DNA of 64,000 bases from Nitrobacteraceae bacterium AZCC 2146 (GTDB taxonomy: Bacteria; Pseudomonadota; Alphaproteobacteria; Rhizobiales; Xanthobacteraceae). This document shows, piece after piece, positions 38,252 through 46,612 of the stretch (position 1 is its first letter; each line of letters begins with the position of its first letter). The DNA is taken from positions 5,692,001 to 5,756,000 of the forward strand of contig JBAGRP010000001.1 of the NCBI GenBank assembly GCA_036924855.1, in the 5' to 3' direction. The notes beneath the pieces are model-generated. The model did not search any database. It was not told the DNA's origin and saw only the letters and a program-made list of their open reading frames with translations. Both the position numbers and the translations under genes were made by a program.

Positions 38252-38677
38252 ATGCGCGTGACCCAAGGTTGCTTTTCGTTCCTGCCCGATCTCACGGATG
38301 AGCAGATCACGAAACAAGTACAATACTGCCTGGAGAAGGGCTGGGCGGTGAATATCGAGTTCACCGATGATCCGCACCCCCGCAATAACTTCTGGGAGAT
38401 GTGGGGCCTGCCGATGTTCGACCTGCGCGACGCCGCCGGTGTGCTCATGGAGCTCAACGAATGCCGCAAGGTCTATGGCGACCGCTATATCCGGCTCTCG
38501 GCGTTCGATTCCAGCCATGGCTGGGAGTCGGTGAGGATCTCCTTCATCGTCAACCGGCCGAAGCAGGAGCCCGGCTTCCGCCTCGAACGCCATGAGGTCA
38601 ACGGCCGCAACATCCGCTATACCACCAAATCCTACGCCGTCGATCGTCCCGAGGGCCAGCGCTACGGTGGATCATGA
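38252..38677 (+). CDS. cbbS: RubisCO small subunit, red-type
   Basis: 141 residues starting [19 protein letters not shown], the red-type N-terminus, followed by [20 protein letters not shown] and [13 protein letters not shown]. The long C-terminal extension (from about residue 110, [18 protein letters not shown]) forms the beta-hairpins lining the central channel in red-type enzymes. Overlaps cbbX by four bases (ATGA), so the two are translationally coupled. Confidence 0.97.
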   Translation: MRVTQGCFSFLPDLTDEQITKQVQYCLEKGWAVNIEFTDDPHPRNNFWEMWGLPMFDLRDAAGVLMELNECRKVYGDRYIRLSAFDSSHGWESVRISFIVNRPKQEPGFRLERHEVNGRNIRYTTKSYAVDRPEGQRYGGS

Positions 38678-39591
38678 ATGCGCTGGCTACCGCCGATGGC
38701 GGCGGCGCGCCGGTCGAGCAGATCGATCTGCGCCGTGAGTTCAACGAGGTTGGCATCGGCGAAGTGCTGGATCAGCTCGATCGCGAATTGATCGGGCTGA
38801 AGCCGGTGAAGACGCGAATTCGCGAGATCGCGTCGCTGTTAATGATCGAGCGAATCCGCAAGCGCATGGGGCTGACCTCAGAAGTCCCGACGCTGCACAT
38901 GTCCTTCACCGGCAATCCTGGCACCGGCAAGACCACGGTGGCGCTGCGGATCGCCAGCATCCTGCACAAGCTTGGCTTCGTCCGACGTGGCCAGGTGGTG
39001 TCCGTGACGCGTGACGAACTGGTGGGCCAGTACATCGGCCATACCGCGCCGAAGACCAAGGAGATCCTGAAGAAGGCGATGGGCGGCGTGCTGTTCATCG
39101 ACGAGGCCTATTATCTGCACCGGCCCGATAACGAGCGCGACTACGGCCAGGAGGCGATCGAGATCCTGCTGCAGGTAATGGAATCGCAGCGCGAGGATCT
39201 CGTGGTGATCCTCGCCGGCTATGGCGACCGGATGGACAAGTTCTTCGCCAGCAATCCCGGCTTCCGCTCCCGTATCGCGCATCACATCGATTTTCCGGAC
39301 TATGCCGATGAGGAACTGTTTGCCATTGCCGATCTGATGTTGCACGAGATGAACTACAAGTTCACGCCCGAATCCCGCGACGCCTTCGTGCGCTATATTG
39401 CCTTGCGCAAGACGCAACCGCTGTTCTCCAATGCACGTTCGATCCGCAATGCGCTCGATCGCATCCGGCTGCGCCAGGCCAACCGCCTGGTGGCGGATCT
39501 GGACCGCGTGCTGACCGCCGACGACATCATGTCGATCGAACCGTCGGATGTGCTGGCGAGCCGTGTGTTTGGAGCGATTCAAAATCCATGA
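38674..39591 (+). CDS. cbbX: RubisCO activase CbbX (AAA+)
   Basis: 305 residues. Walker [11 protein letters not shown] near residue 81, Walker [15 protein letters not shown] near 145, sensor region and [21 protein letters not shown] follow. Red-type Rca/CbbX forms hexameric rings, is stimulated by RuBP, and removes inhibitory sugar phosphates by pulling on the RubisCO large-subunit C-terminus. Co-translated with cbbS. Ends the cbb operon as seen here. Confidence 0.96.
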   Translation: MNALATADGGGAPVEQIDLRREFNEVGIGEVLDQLDRELIGLKPVKTRIREIASLLMIERIRKRMGLTSEVPTLHMSFTGNPGTGKTTVALRIASILHKLGFVRRGQVVSVTRDELVGQYIGHTAPKTKEILKKAMGGVLFIDEAYYLHRPDNERDYGQEAIEILLQVMESQREDLVVILAGYGDRMDKFFASNPGFRSRIAHHIDFPDYADEELFAIADLMLHEMNYKFTPESRDAFVRYIALRKTQPLFSNARSIRNALDRIRLRQANRLVADLDRVLTADDIMSIEPSDVLASRVFGAIQNP

Positions 39592-39684
39592 GGCTTGAGG
39601 CCTTCTAAAGCGCTTGGCCGGAAATCGGTTGAGCGGGGCGCGGCCGCGTCCTAGAAATTCGCGGGGTCGCAAAGGACACGCCAC

Positions 39685-40008
39685 ATGCTCGTGCAACAGG
39701 TCAAGGTCTCGGATATCACCGACGAAAACTCGGCGCAGACCTATCTCGATCAGGCAATCATGACGACGTTCTGCCGCGTGCTCGACACATCCCGGCTGTC
39801 GCCCGCCGTGGTGATGCGGCTACTGGCGACCGCGCTCGGCGCCACCTACCGCGAAGTCGCCGCCGCGCATCAGGATGGGCAATGCCCCTGCGGCTGGTGC
39901 CCGTTGCCGGCGATCGATATCGAGACGCTGCGGTCCTCGCTGGAAGATGCAGCTGCGCCGAAGCGCGCCGACGATCTCCACGCCATGCCGGTGGCCGGCC
40001 GGGCGTAA
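39685..40008 (+). CDS. Small uncharacterised protein with CPCGWCP motif
   Basis: 107 residues, ATG 39685 with AAAGGAC upstream, 93 bases after cbbX and on the same strand. Residues 1-60 look helical (SPAVVMRLLATALGATYREVAAAH), followed by DGQCPCGWCPLPAID. The C-x-C-G-x-C arrangement could bind metal or take part in redox chemistry. No signal peptide. I do not recognise the family; the location after cbbX suggests, but does not prove, a link to the Calvin cycle or redox control. Confidence 0.6.
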   Translation: MLVQQVKVSDITDENSAQTYLDQAIMTTFCRVLDTSRLSPAVVMRLLATALGATYREVAAAHQDGQCPCGWCPLPAIDIETLRSSLEDAAAPKRADDLHAMPVAGRA

Positions 40009-40243
40009 GCCCTGCACGGCACACGACTCGGCCCTGCTCTCGTTCAGCGCGATCGGAAGTTGCTGCAGGAAGCGGCGCGTGAATTTCGTCTTGCGGCATT
40101 GCGTAGCTATGCAAACGCGCGACACGCCATTGCCAATCGCATCATTAAAATCAAACGGTTGCCAGGTACGGATTATCCGTGCTGCAATGTTTGAAAGGAC
40201 ACGCATCAATGCGCGCCTAATAATGATATGGGAGACGACGTTC

Positions 40244-41245
40244 ATGCCGAAGCGGATCGCTGTCCGGATTCTGTTCTCGATCGTTTGTGCCTTTGCTTCA
40301 TTCGGCGCCTCAGCCGCCGAAGTCGCCAAAGTCCGCATCGGCCTGCAATACGGTCTCACTTATTTGCCTGTGGTGGTTGCGCAGAGCGCGGGGCTGTTCG
40401 ACAAGAGCGCCAAAGCTCAGGGCCTGCCCGGGCTGGAGGTCGAACTCAACCGCTTCAGCGGCTCGACCGCCATGAACGAGGCTCTGCTGTCCAACAGCAT
40501 CGATTTCGGAACGCTGGGCACCGCCGGCGCGCTGATTGCCTGGGACAAGACGCGCGGCCGGCAGCAGATCAAGAGCATCGGCGCGCTGACATCGATCACC
40601 TATGCGCTCTATACCAACCGCGCCAATATCAAGTCGCTGGCCGATTTCACGCCGAACGAAAAGATAGCGGTACCGGCCTTCAATTCGCCGCAAGCGATTC
40701 TGTTGCGCGTGGCCGCGGCGAAAGCGTTTGGCGATGCGGCGAAAGCCGATGCCTTGATGATCAGCCTGCCGCATCCCGATGCGACGGCAGCGCTGCTGAG
40801 CGGGCAGGTGATCGGCGGCTATTTCGCCACGCCGCCGTTCATCCAGGTTCTGGAAAAGGACAAGCGCGTGCACGAGGTGCTGAAATCCAGTTCGCTGACC
40901 AGCGGCAGCAACATCACCGGTGCAACACTGGCGGGGATGCAGAATTTTGTCGATGCCAATCCCAGGGTTGCGCAGGCGATGCTGACAGGATTGGAAGATG
41001 CCGCCAAACTCATTCGCGATGACCCCAAACGGGCGGCCGAAATCTATCTGGCCTCGGAAAAGGTTCAACTCGGCGTGGAAGAGGTCCAGCGCATCCTGTC
41101 CGATGGTTCCATGACCTTTTCGGCGTCGCCGGAAGGGATCGAGGCCTTCGCCAAATTCATGCTGGATCAGGGCATGCTGACCAAGCTGCCTGGCAGCTGG
41201 AAGGACGTGTTCTTCCCGATGATCGGCGACCGCAAGGGCAGCTAG
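40244..41245 (+). CDS. NitT/TauT-type (NMT1-like) solute-binding protein, orphan
   Basis: 333 residues with a signal peptide ending FGASAAE. The mature part, VRIGLQYGLTYLPVVVAQSAGLF and FSGSTAMNEALLSNSIDFG, is clearly paralogous to the receptor at 21397 (shared LTP/FTPNEKIAVP and WDKTRG elements). No ATPase or permease is adjacent. The open frame extends upstream over the previous gene, but ATG 40244 has GGGAGAC before it and gives a normal signal peptide. A 235-bp gap without a gene precedes it and probably contains its promoter. Confidence 0.85.
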   Translation: MPKRIAVRILFSIVCAFASFGASAAEVAKVRIGLQYGLTYLPVVVAQSAGLFDKSAKAQGLPGLEVELNRFSGSTAMNEALLSNSIDFGTLGTAGALIAWDKTRGRQQIKSIGALTSITYALYTNRANIKSLADFTPNEKIAVPAFNSPQAILLRVAAAKAFGDAAKADALMISLPHPDATAALLSGQVIGGYFATPPFIQVLEKDKRVHEVLKSSSLTSGSNITGATLAGMQNFVDANPRVAQAMLTGLEDAAKLIRDDPKRAAEIYLASEKVQLGVEEVQRILSDGSMTFSASPEGIEAFAKFMLDQGMLTKLPGSWKDVFFPMIGDRKGS

Positions 41246-41344
41246 GCCTGCGCCGCACAGCGATGAATCAATATGCAGGGCGCTTATATTCGCGTCTTGC
41301 CTATATCGGGGCATGCATTAAATACAGCGGTGTCCGATCAGACG

Positions 41345-41535
41345 ATGTGGGAGAGATCGGCACGGGCTTAGGCCTTGTGCCGGCGCCGAAGGAGCAACCC
41401 CCCGGGAAACTCTCAGGCACCAGGGACTGCATCGTTGGACAATCTGGAGAGAGACGCTTCGAGCGTCCACCGAAGGGGAAATCTGGCGCTTTAAGCGTTG
41501 GATCACGCTCTCAGGTACCGTGACAGATGGGGATA
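41345..41535 (+). promoter_or_regulatory. Tandem glycine riboswitch (gcvT motif)
   Basis: Aptamer 1 runs from GTGGGAGAGATCGG through CGCCGAAGGAGCAACC, GGGAAACTCTCAGGCACC and a short linker TTGGACAATC. Aptamer 2 starts CTGGAGAGAGACGC, includes CCACCGAAGGGGAAATC and closes ATCACGCTCTCAGGTACCG then TGACAGATGGGG. The repeated GGAGAG...CCGAAGG...CTCTCAGG pattern and linker are diagnostic of the cooperative glycine riboswitch. The downstream GTG start is about 57 bases past aptamer 2; no clear terminator is visible, so the expression platform is not defined. Confidence 0.9.
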
Positions 41536-41591
41536 GCCGGCTCGGACGACGTCCAGGCCATGTCTTCAATTCTGTGCGAAAGAGAACTTCC

Positions 41592-42821
41592 GTGTCCCAT
41601 ATTGCCGTGATCGGCGCCGGTATCACCGGCGTGACGACAGCCTATGCTCTGCTCGAAAAAGGCCACAGCGTCACCGTGTTCGACCGCCATCGCTACGCCG
41701 CGATGGAAACCTCCTATGCCAATGGCGGCCAGCTCTCCGCCAGCAATGCCGAAGTCTGGAATCACTGGTCGACGGTGCTGAAGGGCCTCGGCTGGCTGTT
41801 CCGCCGCGATGCGCCGCTGTCGTTGAACCTGACGCCGAGCTGGCACAAATATTCCTGGCTTGCCGAATTCGTCGGCAACATCCCACACTATCGCGCCAAC
41901 ACCATTGCGACCACGCGGCTTGCGATCGAGGCGCGTCAGCATCTGCTGGCCATGGCGGAGAAGGCCGGCATTAATTTCGATGTCGAGCAGCGCGGTATTC
42001 TGCACATCTACCATGACGAAAAGGACTTTGAGACCGCCTCGAAGTCCAATGCGCTGCTACTGGAAGGTGGTCTGGCGCGTACGGCTGTTTCTGCCGACGA
42101 AATCCGCAGCATCGAGCCCGCGCTGAAAGGCAAGTACTTTGGCGGCTTCTTCACGCCGTCGGATTTCACCGGCGACATCCACAAATTCACCCGCGGGTTG
42201 ATGGCCTACTGCGAGCGCATGGGCGTGACATTCGTCAATGACGCCGACGTATCGAATATCGCTACATCGAATGACGGCATCGATATCGGCTGGTCAAACA
42301 CAGGCGAAACCCAAATTCACACAGCGCATGTCGATGGCGTCGTGATCTGCGCCGGCGTCGCCAGCCGCCGCCTCGCGGCGATGCTGGGCGATCGCGTCAA
42401 CGTCTATCCGGTGAAGGGCTATTCCATCACCGTTGAACTCGACGACGAGGACAATCGCCGGGCCGCGCCATGGGTCAGCCTGCTCGATGACAAGGCCAAG
42501 ATCGTTACCAGCCGTCTCGGCGCCAACCGGTTTCGGGTTGCCGGCACCGCCGAATTCAACGGCGCCAATCGCGACATCCGCGCCGACCGCGTGCAGCCGT
42601 TGGTCGACTGGACCCGAAAACTGTTTCCGGGGATCAACACCAGCCGCGTCATTCCCTGGACCGGGCTGCGGCCGATGATGCCGGATATGATGCCGCGCGT
42701 CGGGCCCGGCAGGAAGCCGCGGGTGTTTTATAACACCGGCCACGGCCATCTCGGCTGGACGCTGTCGGCGGCCACCGCGCAGATCGTCGCCGATCAGGTC
42801 TCGGTCGGCATGCCCGCATAG
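41592..42821 (+). CDS. FAD-dependent D-amino acid dehydrogenase/glycine oxidase-like protein (DadA-like)
   Basis: 409 residues. FAD-binding Rossmann motif IAVIGAGITGVTTAYALLEKG at the N-terminus, then ANGGQLSASNAEVW and a C-terminal PWTGLRPMMPDMMPRVG plus YNTGHGHLGWTLSAATAQI, the DAO/DadA pattern. Starts at GTG 41592 with AAGAGA upstream. DadA deaminates D-amino acids at the inner face of the membrane. The glycine riboswitch in its leader suggests that glycine or a close relative is a substrate or signal, so a glycine oxidase-like role is an alternative. Confidence 0.85.
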   Translation: MSHIAVIGAGITGVTTAYALLEKGHSVTVFDRHRYAAMETSYANGGQLSASNAEVWNHWSTVLKGLGWLFRRDAPLSLNLTPSWHKYSWLAEFVGNIPHYRANTIATTRLAIEARQHLLAMAEKAGINFDVEQRGILHIYHDEKDFETASKSNALLLEGGLARTAVSADEIRSIEPALKGKYFGGFFTPSDFTGDIHKFTRGLMAYCERMGVTFVNDADVSNIATSNDGIDIGWSNTGETQIHTAHVDGVVICAGVASRRLAAMLGDRVNVYPVKGYSITVELDDEDNRRAAPWVSLLDDKAKIVTSRLGANRFRVAGTAEFNGANRDIRADRVQPLVDWTRKLFPGINTSRVIPWTGLRPMMPDMMPRVGPGRKPRVFYNTGHGHLGWTLSAATAQIVADQVSVGMPA

Positions 42822-42831
42822 GCCCAAAGCG

Positions 42832-42894
42832 ACCTCCGGAGGCGTGCGAAATTCTTGCGGCGAACCCGTGACGAAATTTGACGCCTCCGGAGGT
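42832..42894. repeat. 14-bp inverted repeat with palindromic arms
   Basis: ACCTCCGGAGGCGT (42832-42845) and ACGCCTCCGGAGGT (42881-42894) are perfect reverse complements 35 bp apart. Each arm also contains the 10-bp palindrome CCTCCGGAGG. It lies between the DadA-like and ThDP-enzyme genes. It could be a double operator or a long stem-loop. No T tract follows. Confidence 0.55.
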
Positions 42895-42972
42895 AGAAAA
42901 TCCTTTAAACCTAAAGTATCTTGGCCCGATCCTTGAATGGCGAGGAGATCGCGATCGGTGCAAAGTGACCTC

Positions 42973-44661
42973 ATGACCTCCTCCTCTTCTGACGACGATT
43001 CGACAACCACCCCGGTCTGGCGCGAGGTGGCCCGAGCCCTGGCCGACATCGGCGCCAAACGCTGCTTCGGCCTCGTCGGCGGCGCCAACTTCAAGGTGAC
43101 GCTGGGACTGACCGACCTCGGCGTCGAGTTCATCGCCGCGCGCCACGAAGGCGGCGCGGTGTCCATGGCGGATGTCGCCGCGAGGCTGACGCGCGATCTC
43201 ACCATCGTCAGTGTCACCGCGGGACCGGGTCTGACCAACGCGATCACCGGGATCGGCGAAGCCGCCAAGAGCGATACGCCACTGCTGGTGCTGGCCGGCG
43301 ATGTCGTGCGCGGCGACAAGCAGTCCGCTTTTGCCTTCAATCAAGCCGAACTGGTGCATGCCGTTGGCGGCGCGTGGCGGCAGATTGCGGATCCGCAAAC
43401 CGCTTACGTCGACACGTGGCAGGCGGCGTCACTGGCGCTGCGCGAGCGCAAACCGGTAGTGCTCAGCCTGCCGGTCGATGTGCAGGAGATGAAGGTGATC
43501 GCGATGCTGGGAAAAAGGCACGCGCCGATCACTGCAAAGCCTCCGCTCAATACCGCAAAACTCGATGAACTTGTCGCGACGATCAAGGCATCGCAGAGGC
43601 CACTGCTCCTCGCCGGTCATGGCGCCGTCGTTGCCGATGCCGAGCCGCTGCTGATCGCGCTGGCCGACAAGCTCGGCGCGCTGCTCGCAACGTCGGTACA
43701 GGCCCATGGCATGTTTTCCGGGCATCCCTGGAATCTCGGCATCGCCGGCGGATTTTCGTCGCCGGCAGCGGCTGAATTGATCTCGCAAAGCGACATGATC
43801 CTGGCGTTCGGCATGTCGCTCAACATGTGGACCACCAAGAAGGGCAAGCTAATCTCCGAATACGCCCAGCTGGTGCAGATCGACGTCGAGAAAGGCCGCA
43901 TCGGCCTGCACCGCCCGGTCGATCTTGAACTGGAAGGCGACGCCGCTGGCGTGGCGACGGCAGTGCTGCGCGCCCTCGAAAGCGACAAGACGCTTCACCC
44001 GGGCTGGCGCACGCCCGAGGTCGCCGCGGTTATGGACGCCAAGAGCAACCGCCGGCTGCCCTATGACGACACCAGCGACGCCGACCATATCGACCCGCGC
44101 ACACTCAGCAAGGCAATGGACGATGTCCTGCCGAAGGACCGTACCGTGGTCGTTGATGGCGGACATTTCGTCGGCTGGGTGGCGCGCTATCTCTCGGTGC
44201 CGGACTGTCGCGGCTGGTGCATTCCGATTGCGTTCCAGTCAATCGGGCTTGGCCTCGCCGGCGCCATCGGTGCCGCGGTAACGCAGCCGGAGCGGCTTAC
44301 CGTGCTCGCCGTCGGCGACGGCGGCTTTCTGATGGGAATCGCCGAGTTGGAGACCGCGGTGCGTTTGAAAAAACGTATCTGCATCTTTATCTACAACGAT
44401 AGCGCCTACAGCGCCGAGGTGCACCACTTCGCGCCGGAAGGTTATTCGGCTGCCATGGCGCAATTCCCGGTGACGGATTTCGCCGCCATCGCCCGCGGTT
44501 ATGGCGCCGCCGGCGTCGTGGTGCGGACGCTGTCTGATCTCGAACCGGTGAATCGCTGGGTCGCCGATGGCGCGCAGGGCGTATTCGTTGTGGATGGCCG
44601 CATCAATCCGGCGCTGATTGCGGACTGGTACCGTGAGATCTTTGGCGCGGCGAATTTGTAG
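42973..44661 (+). CDS. Thiamine-diphosphate-dependent enzyme (acetolactate synthase-like)
   Basis: 562 residues from ATG 42973 (GTG 42958 with GAGGAG upstream is an alternative). The N-terminal pyrimidine domain has GLVGGANF and the catalytic Glu in AARHEGGAVSMADVAAR. The central domain follows, and the C-terminal ThDP-binding motif begins GDGGFLMGIAELETAVR and ends in the ND pair of IYNDSAYS. The Glu argues against glyoxylate carboligase, which lacks it. Specific substrate unknown; a 2-oxoacid decarboxylase or carboligase. It lies 150 bases downstream of the DadA-like gene, on the same strand. Confidence 0.85.
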   Translation: MTSSSSDDDSTTTPVWREVARALADIGAKRCFGLVGGANFKVTLGLTDLGVEFIAARHEGGAVSMADVAARLTRDLTIVSVTAGPGLTNAITGIGEAAKSDTPLLVLAGDVVRGDKQSAFAFNQAELVHAVGGAWRQIADPQTAYVDTWQAASLALRERKPVVLSLPVDVQEMKVIAMLGKRHAPITAKPPLNTAKLDELVATIKASQRPLLLAGHGAVVADAEPLLIALADKLGALLATSVQAHGMFSGHPWNLGIAGGFSSPAAAELISQSDMILAFGMSLNMWTTKKGKLISEYAQLVQIDVEKGRIGLHRPVDLELEGDAAGVATAVLRALESDKTLHPGWRTPEVAAVMDAKSNRRLPYDDTSDADHIDPRTLSKAMDDVLPKDRTVVVDGGHFVGWVARYLSVPDCRGWCIPIAFQSIGLGLAGAIGAAVTQPERLTVLAVGDGGFLMGIAELETAVRLKKRICIFIYNDSAYSAEVHHFAPEGYSAAMAQFPVTDFAAIARGYGAAGVVVRTLSDLEPVNRWVADGAQGVFVVDGRINPALIADWYREIFGAANL

Positions 44662-44690
44662 TTCGCCGTAAGTCGTGCGCACGGCGCGAG

Positions 44691-44714
44691 TCCCCGCATT
44701 CGCGGGGATGACAG
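44691..44714. repeat. Short copy of repeat family D
   Basis: CCCCGCATTCGCGGGG followed by ATGACAG, the same as the right end of the longer block at 45868-45969. Non-coding. Confidence 0.5.
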
Positions 44715-44820
44715 CCGTGCGTGTTGCGCAGCCCTGCCTTCCCTCCCAGGCCGACGCATAGGAAAGGCTCTTGCGCCGTTAATTTTCTACCACCATCTGA
44801 TATTGCGAAGGACAATTGCC

Positions 44821-45843
44821 ATGTTGGATTCTACCAAACTACCATTCGACGACAGCCAGCCGTCACCCGCACCGGAAACCCCGGTCAACGACGCGGAGTT
44901 GATCGACGCCTATTCAAACGCTGTGATATCGGTCACCGAGCACGTTGGTCCTGCCGTGGTCCGCGTCGAGACCGGCTCGCGCGATCCGAAGATTCGCGAG
45001 CGCGGCGGCCTCGGCTCCGGTATCGTGATCTCGCCGGACGGGCTGCTGCTGACCAACAGCCATGTGGTCGGCACCTCCAAACAGATCAGGCTGCGCGACA
45101 ACGAGGGCATCGTTACCGATGCCCGCGTGCTCGGCGTCGATCCCGATACCGACCTCGCATTGCTGCGTGCCGATGGCGCGCGCGATCTGCACTATGCCTC
45201 GCTCGGCAATTCCAAGAGCCTGCGCCGCGGCCAGTTGGTGGTGGCGATCGGTAATCCGCTCGGCTTCGAATCGACCGTCACCGCCGGCGTGGTCTCGGCG
45301 CTGGGCCGTTCGATCCGCTCGGTCAGCGGCCGCACCATCGAGGACGTGATCCAGACCGACGCCGCGCTCAATCCGGGCAATTCCGGCGGGCCGCTGGTGT
45401 CGTCGGCGGGCGAGGTGATCGGCATCAACACCGCGATCATCCAGGGCGCGCAGGGCATCTGCTTTGCGGTCGCCAGCAACACCGCGCAATTCGTGCTGTC
45501 GGAGATCATCCGCCACGGCTATGTCCGCCGCGCCCATATCGGCGTCTCCGGACAGACCGCGCCGATCCCGCGGCGGCATGCGGTGGTCGCTGGCATCGAG
45601 AACAAGATGGGCGCGCTGCTGGCGCAGATCGAGCCGGGCAGTCCGGCGTCGCAGGCCGGCTTGCTGCCCGGCGATGTCGTGATCCGGCTCGACGGGGTCG
45701 ACGTCAACGGCGTCGACGACTTGATCCGCATCCTCGATCGCGACCGGATTGATCGCAAGCTGGAGATGGATGTGCTGCGTATGGGCCGCCTGCGCGGTAT
45801 CGACATCCATCCGGTGGAGCGGAAGCCGGCGGCACGGCAATGA
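44821..45843 (+). CDS. HtrA/Deg-like trypsin-fold serine protease with one PDZ domain
   Basis: 340 residues. Catalytic triad in TNSHVV (His81), DPDTDLALL (Asp111) and NPGNSGGPL (Ser188). One C-terminal PDZ domain at about 245-330 (VVAGIENKMGALLAQIEPGSPASQAGLLPGDVV). It lacks a signal peptide or anchor: the N-terminus LDSTKLPFDDSQPSPAPE is polar, so unlike DegP/DegS it may be cytoplasmic. AAGGA precedes ATG 44821. It stands alone, flanked by two family D repeats. Target unknown. Confidence 0.88.
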   Translation: MLDSTKLPFDDSQPSPAPETPVNDAELIDAYSNAVISVTEHVGPAVVRVETGSRDPKIRERGGLGSGIVISPDGLLLTNSHVVGTSKQIRLRDNEGIVTDARVLGVDPDTDLALLRADGARDLHYASLGNSKSLRRGQLVVAIGNPLGFESTVTAGVVSALGRSIRSVSGRTIEDVIQTDAALNPGNSGGPLVSSAGEVIGINTAIIQGAQGICFAVASNTAQFVLSEIIRHGYVRRAHIGVSGQTAPIPRRHAVVAGIENKMGALLAQIEPGSPASQAGLLPGDVVIRLDGVDVNGVDDLIRILDRDRIDRKLEMDVLRMGRLRGIDIHPVERKPAARQ

Positions 45844-45867
45844 GGCAGTGAGTTGCCGCATATTCAG

Positions 45868-45969
45868 CTGTCACCACCCGCGATAGCGGGTGGCCCAGTA
45901 TTGTAGAGTGCCTGTGTTCAAGCGTAGGCGGCAGTGATTACTGGGTCCCCGCTTTCGCGGGGATGACAG
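45868..45969. repeat. Dispersed palindromic repeat, family D
   Basis: Left end CTGTCACCACCCGCGATAGC with hairpin CACCCGC/GCGGGTG, then CCCAGTA; right end TACTGGG, then CCCCGCTTTCGCGGGG and ATGACAG. CCCAGTA and TACTGGG, and CTGTCA and TGACAG, are inverted. Sits between the HtrA-like and esterase genes. Confidence 0.65.
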
Positions 45970-45970
45970 T

Positions 45971-46612
45971 TTAGTGTGCGGCAAGCTCAGTGCTTTCCCC
46001 AACACCCTCTAGCCATTCCTTCGCCACCGTCAGATCCGCCTGCGACAGCTGATGTCCGACCGGCAACGTCCGATGCCGAACATCGGCGCCGGCGCTCGCC
46101 AGCATCGCCGCAAGCCGCTGCGAATTGCTCGGCGGAATGATCGGATCGGATTGCCCCGATACGATCAGCACTGGCTTGCCGGCAAGATCCACTTTCGGCA
46201 CGTCCCGCAATGGCACCATTGCCCGCAGCAGTACCGCGCCGGCCAGCGCCTCCGGCCGCAGCAACAGCATTGCCGCGGCGATGTTGGCGCCATTGGAGTA
46301 GCCGAGCGCGATCGGCGCCGCGAGGTCATAGTGCTGGCGGGCTTCGACCACGAAGTCCGCCAACTCGTTGGCGCGGCGGCGCACGTCGTCCTCGTCGAAC
46401 ACGCCTTCCGCCAGTCTCCTGAAGAAGCGCGGCATGCCGTGCTCCAGCACCTTGCCACGCGGCGAGAGAAGCGCCGCCCCCGGCGCAATGGCTTCACCGA
46501 GCGGCAGCAGATCGCTCTCGTCGCCGCCGGTGCCATGCAGTAGCAGCAGGGGCGCTGCTTCGCGCCGGTTGCCCGGCGCGAAGCGATGAATGAAGGATAA
46601 CTCGTTGGTCAT
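45971..46612 (-). CDS. Alpha/beta hydrolase, phospholipase/carboxylesterase type (MhqD-like)
   Basis: 213 residues. Oxyanion region LLLLHGTGGDESDL, nucleophile elbow GYSNGAN (Ser about 107), Asp in VSGQSDPIIPP and His in LPVGHQLS, the full triad of a cytosolic carboxylesterase. The gene overlaps the upstream ring-cleaving dioxygenase by four bases (ATGA), so they are co-translated. This pairing resembles MhqD with MhqO, which in Bacillus respond to quinones and catechols. Confidence 0.88.
   Translation of the reverse strand: MTNELSFIHRFAPGNRREAAPLLLLHGTGGDESDLLPLGEAIAPGAALLSPRGKVLEHGMPRFFRRLAEGVFDEDDVRRRANELADFVVEARQHYDLAAPIALGYSNGANIAAAMLLLRPEALAGAVLLRAMVPLRDVPKVDLAGKPVLIVSGQSDPIIPPSNSQRLAAMLASAGADVRHRTLPVGHQLSQADLTVAKEWLEGVGESTELAAH

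Noticed and set aside
42973..44661. Assignment as glyoxylate carboligase
   Set aside because: The catalytic Glu (AARHEGGAV) is present, whereas glyoxylate carboligase has a hydrophobic residue there.
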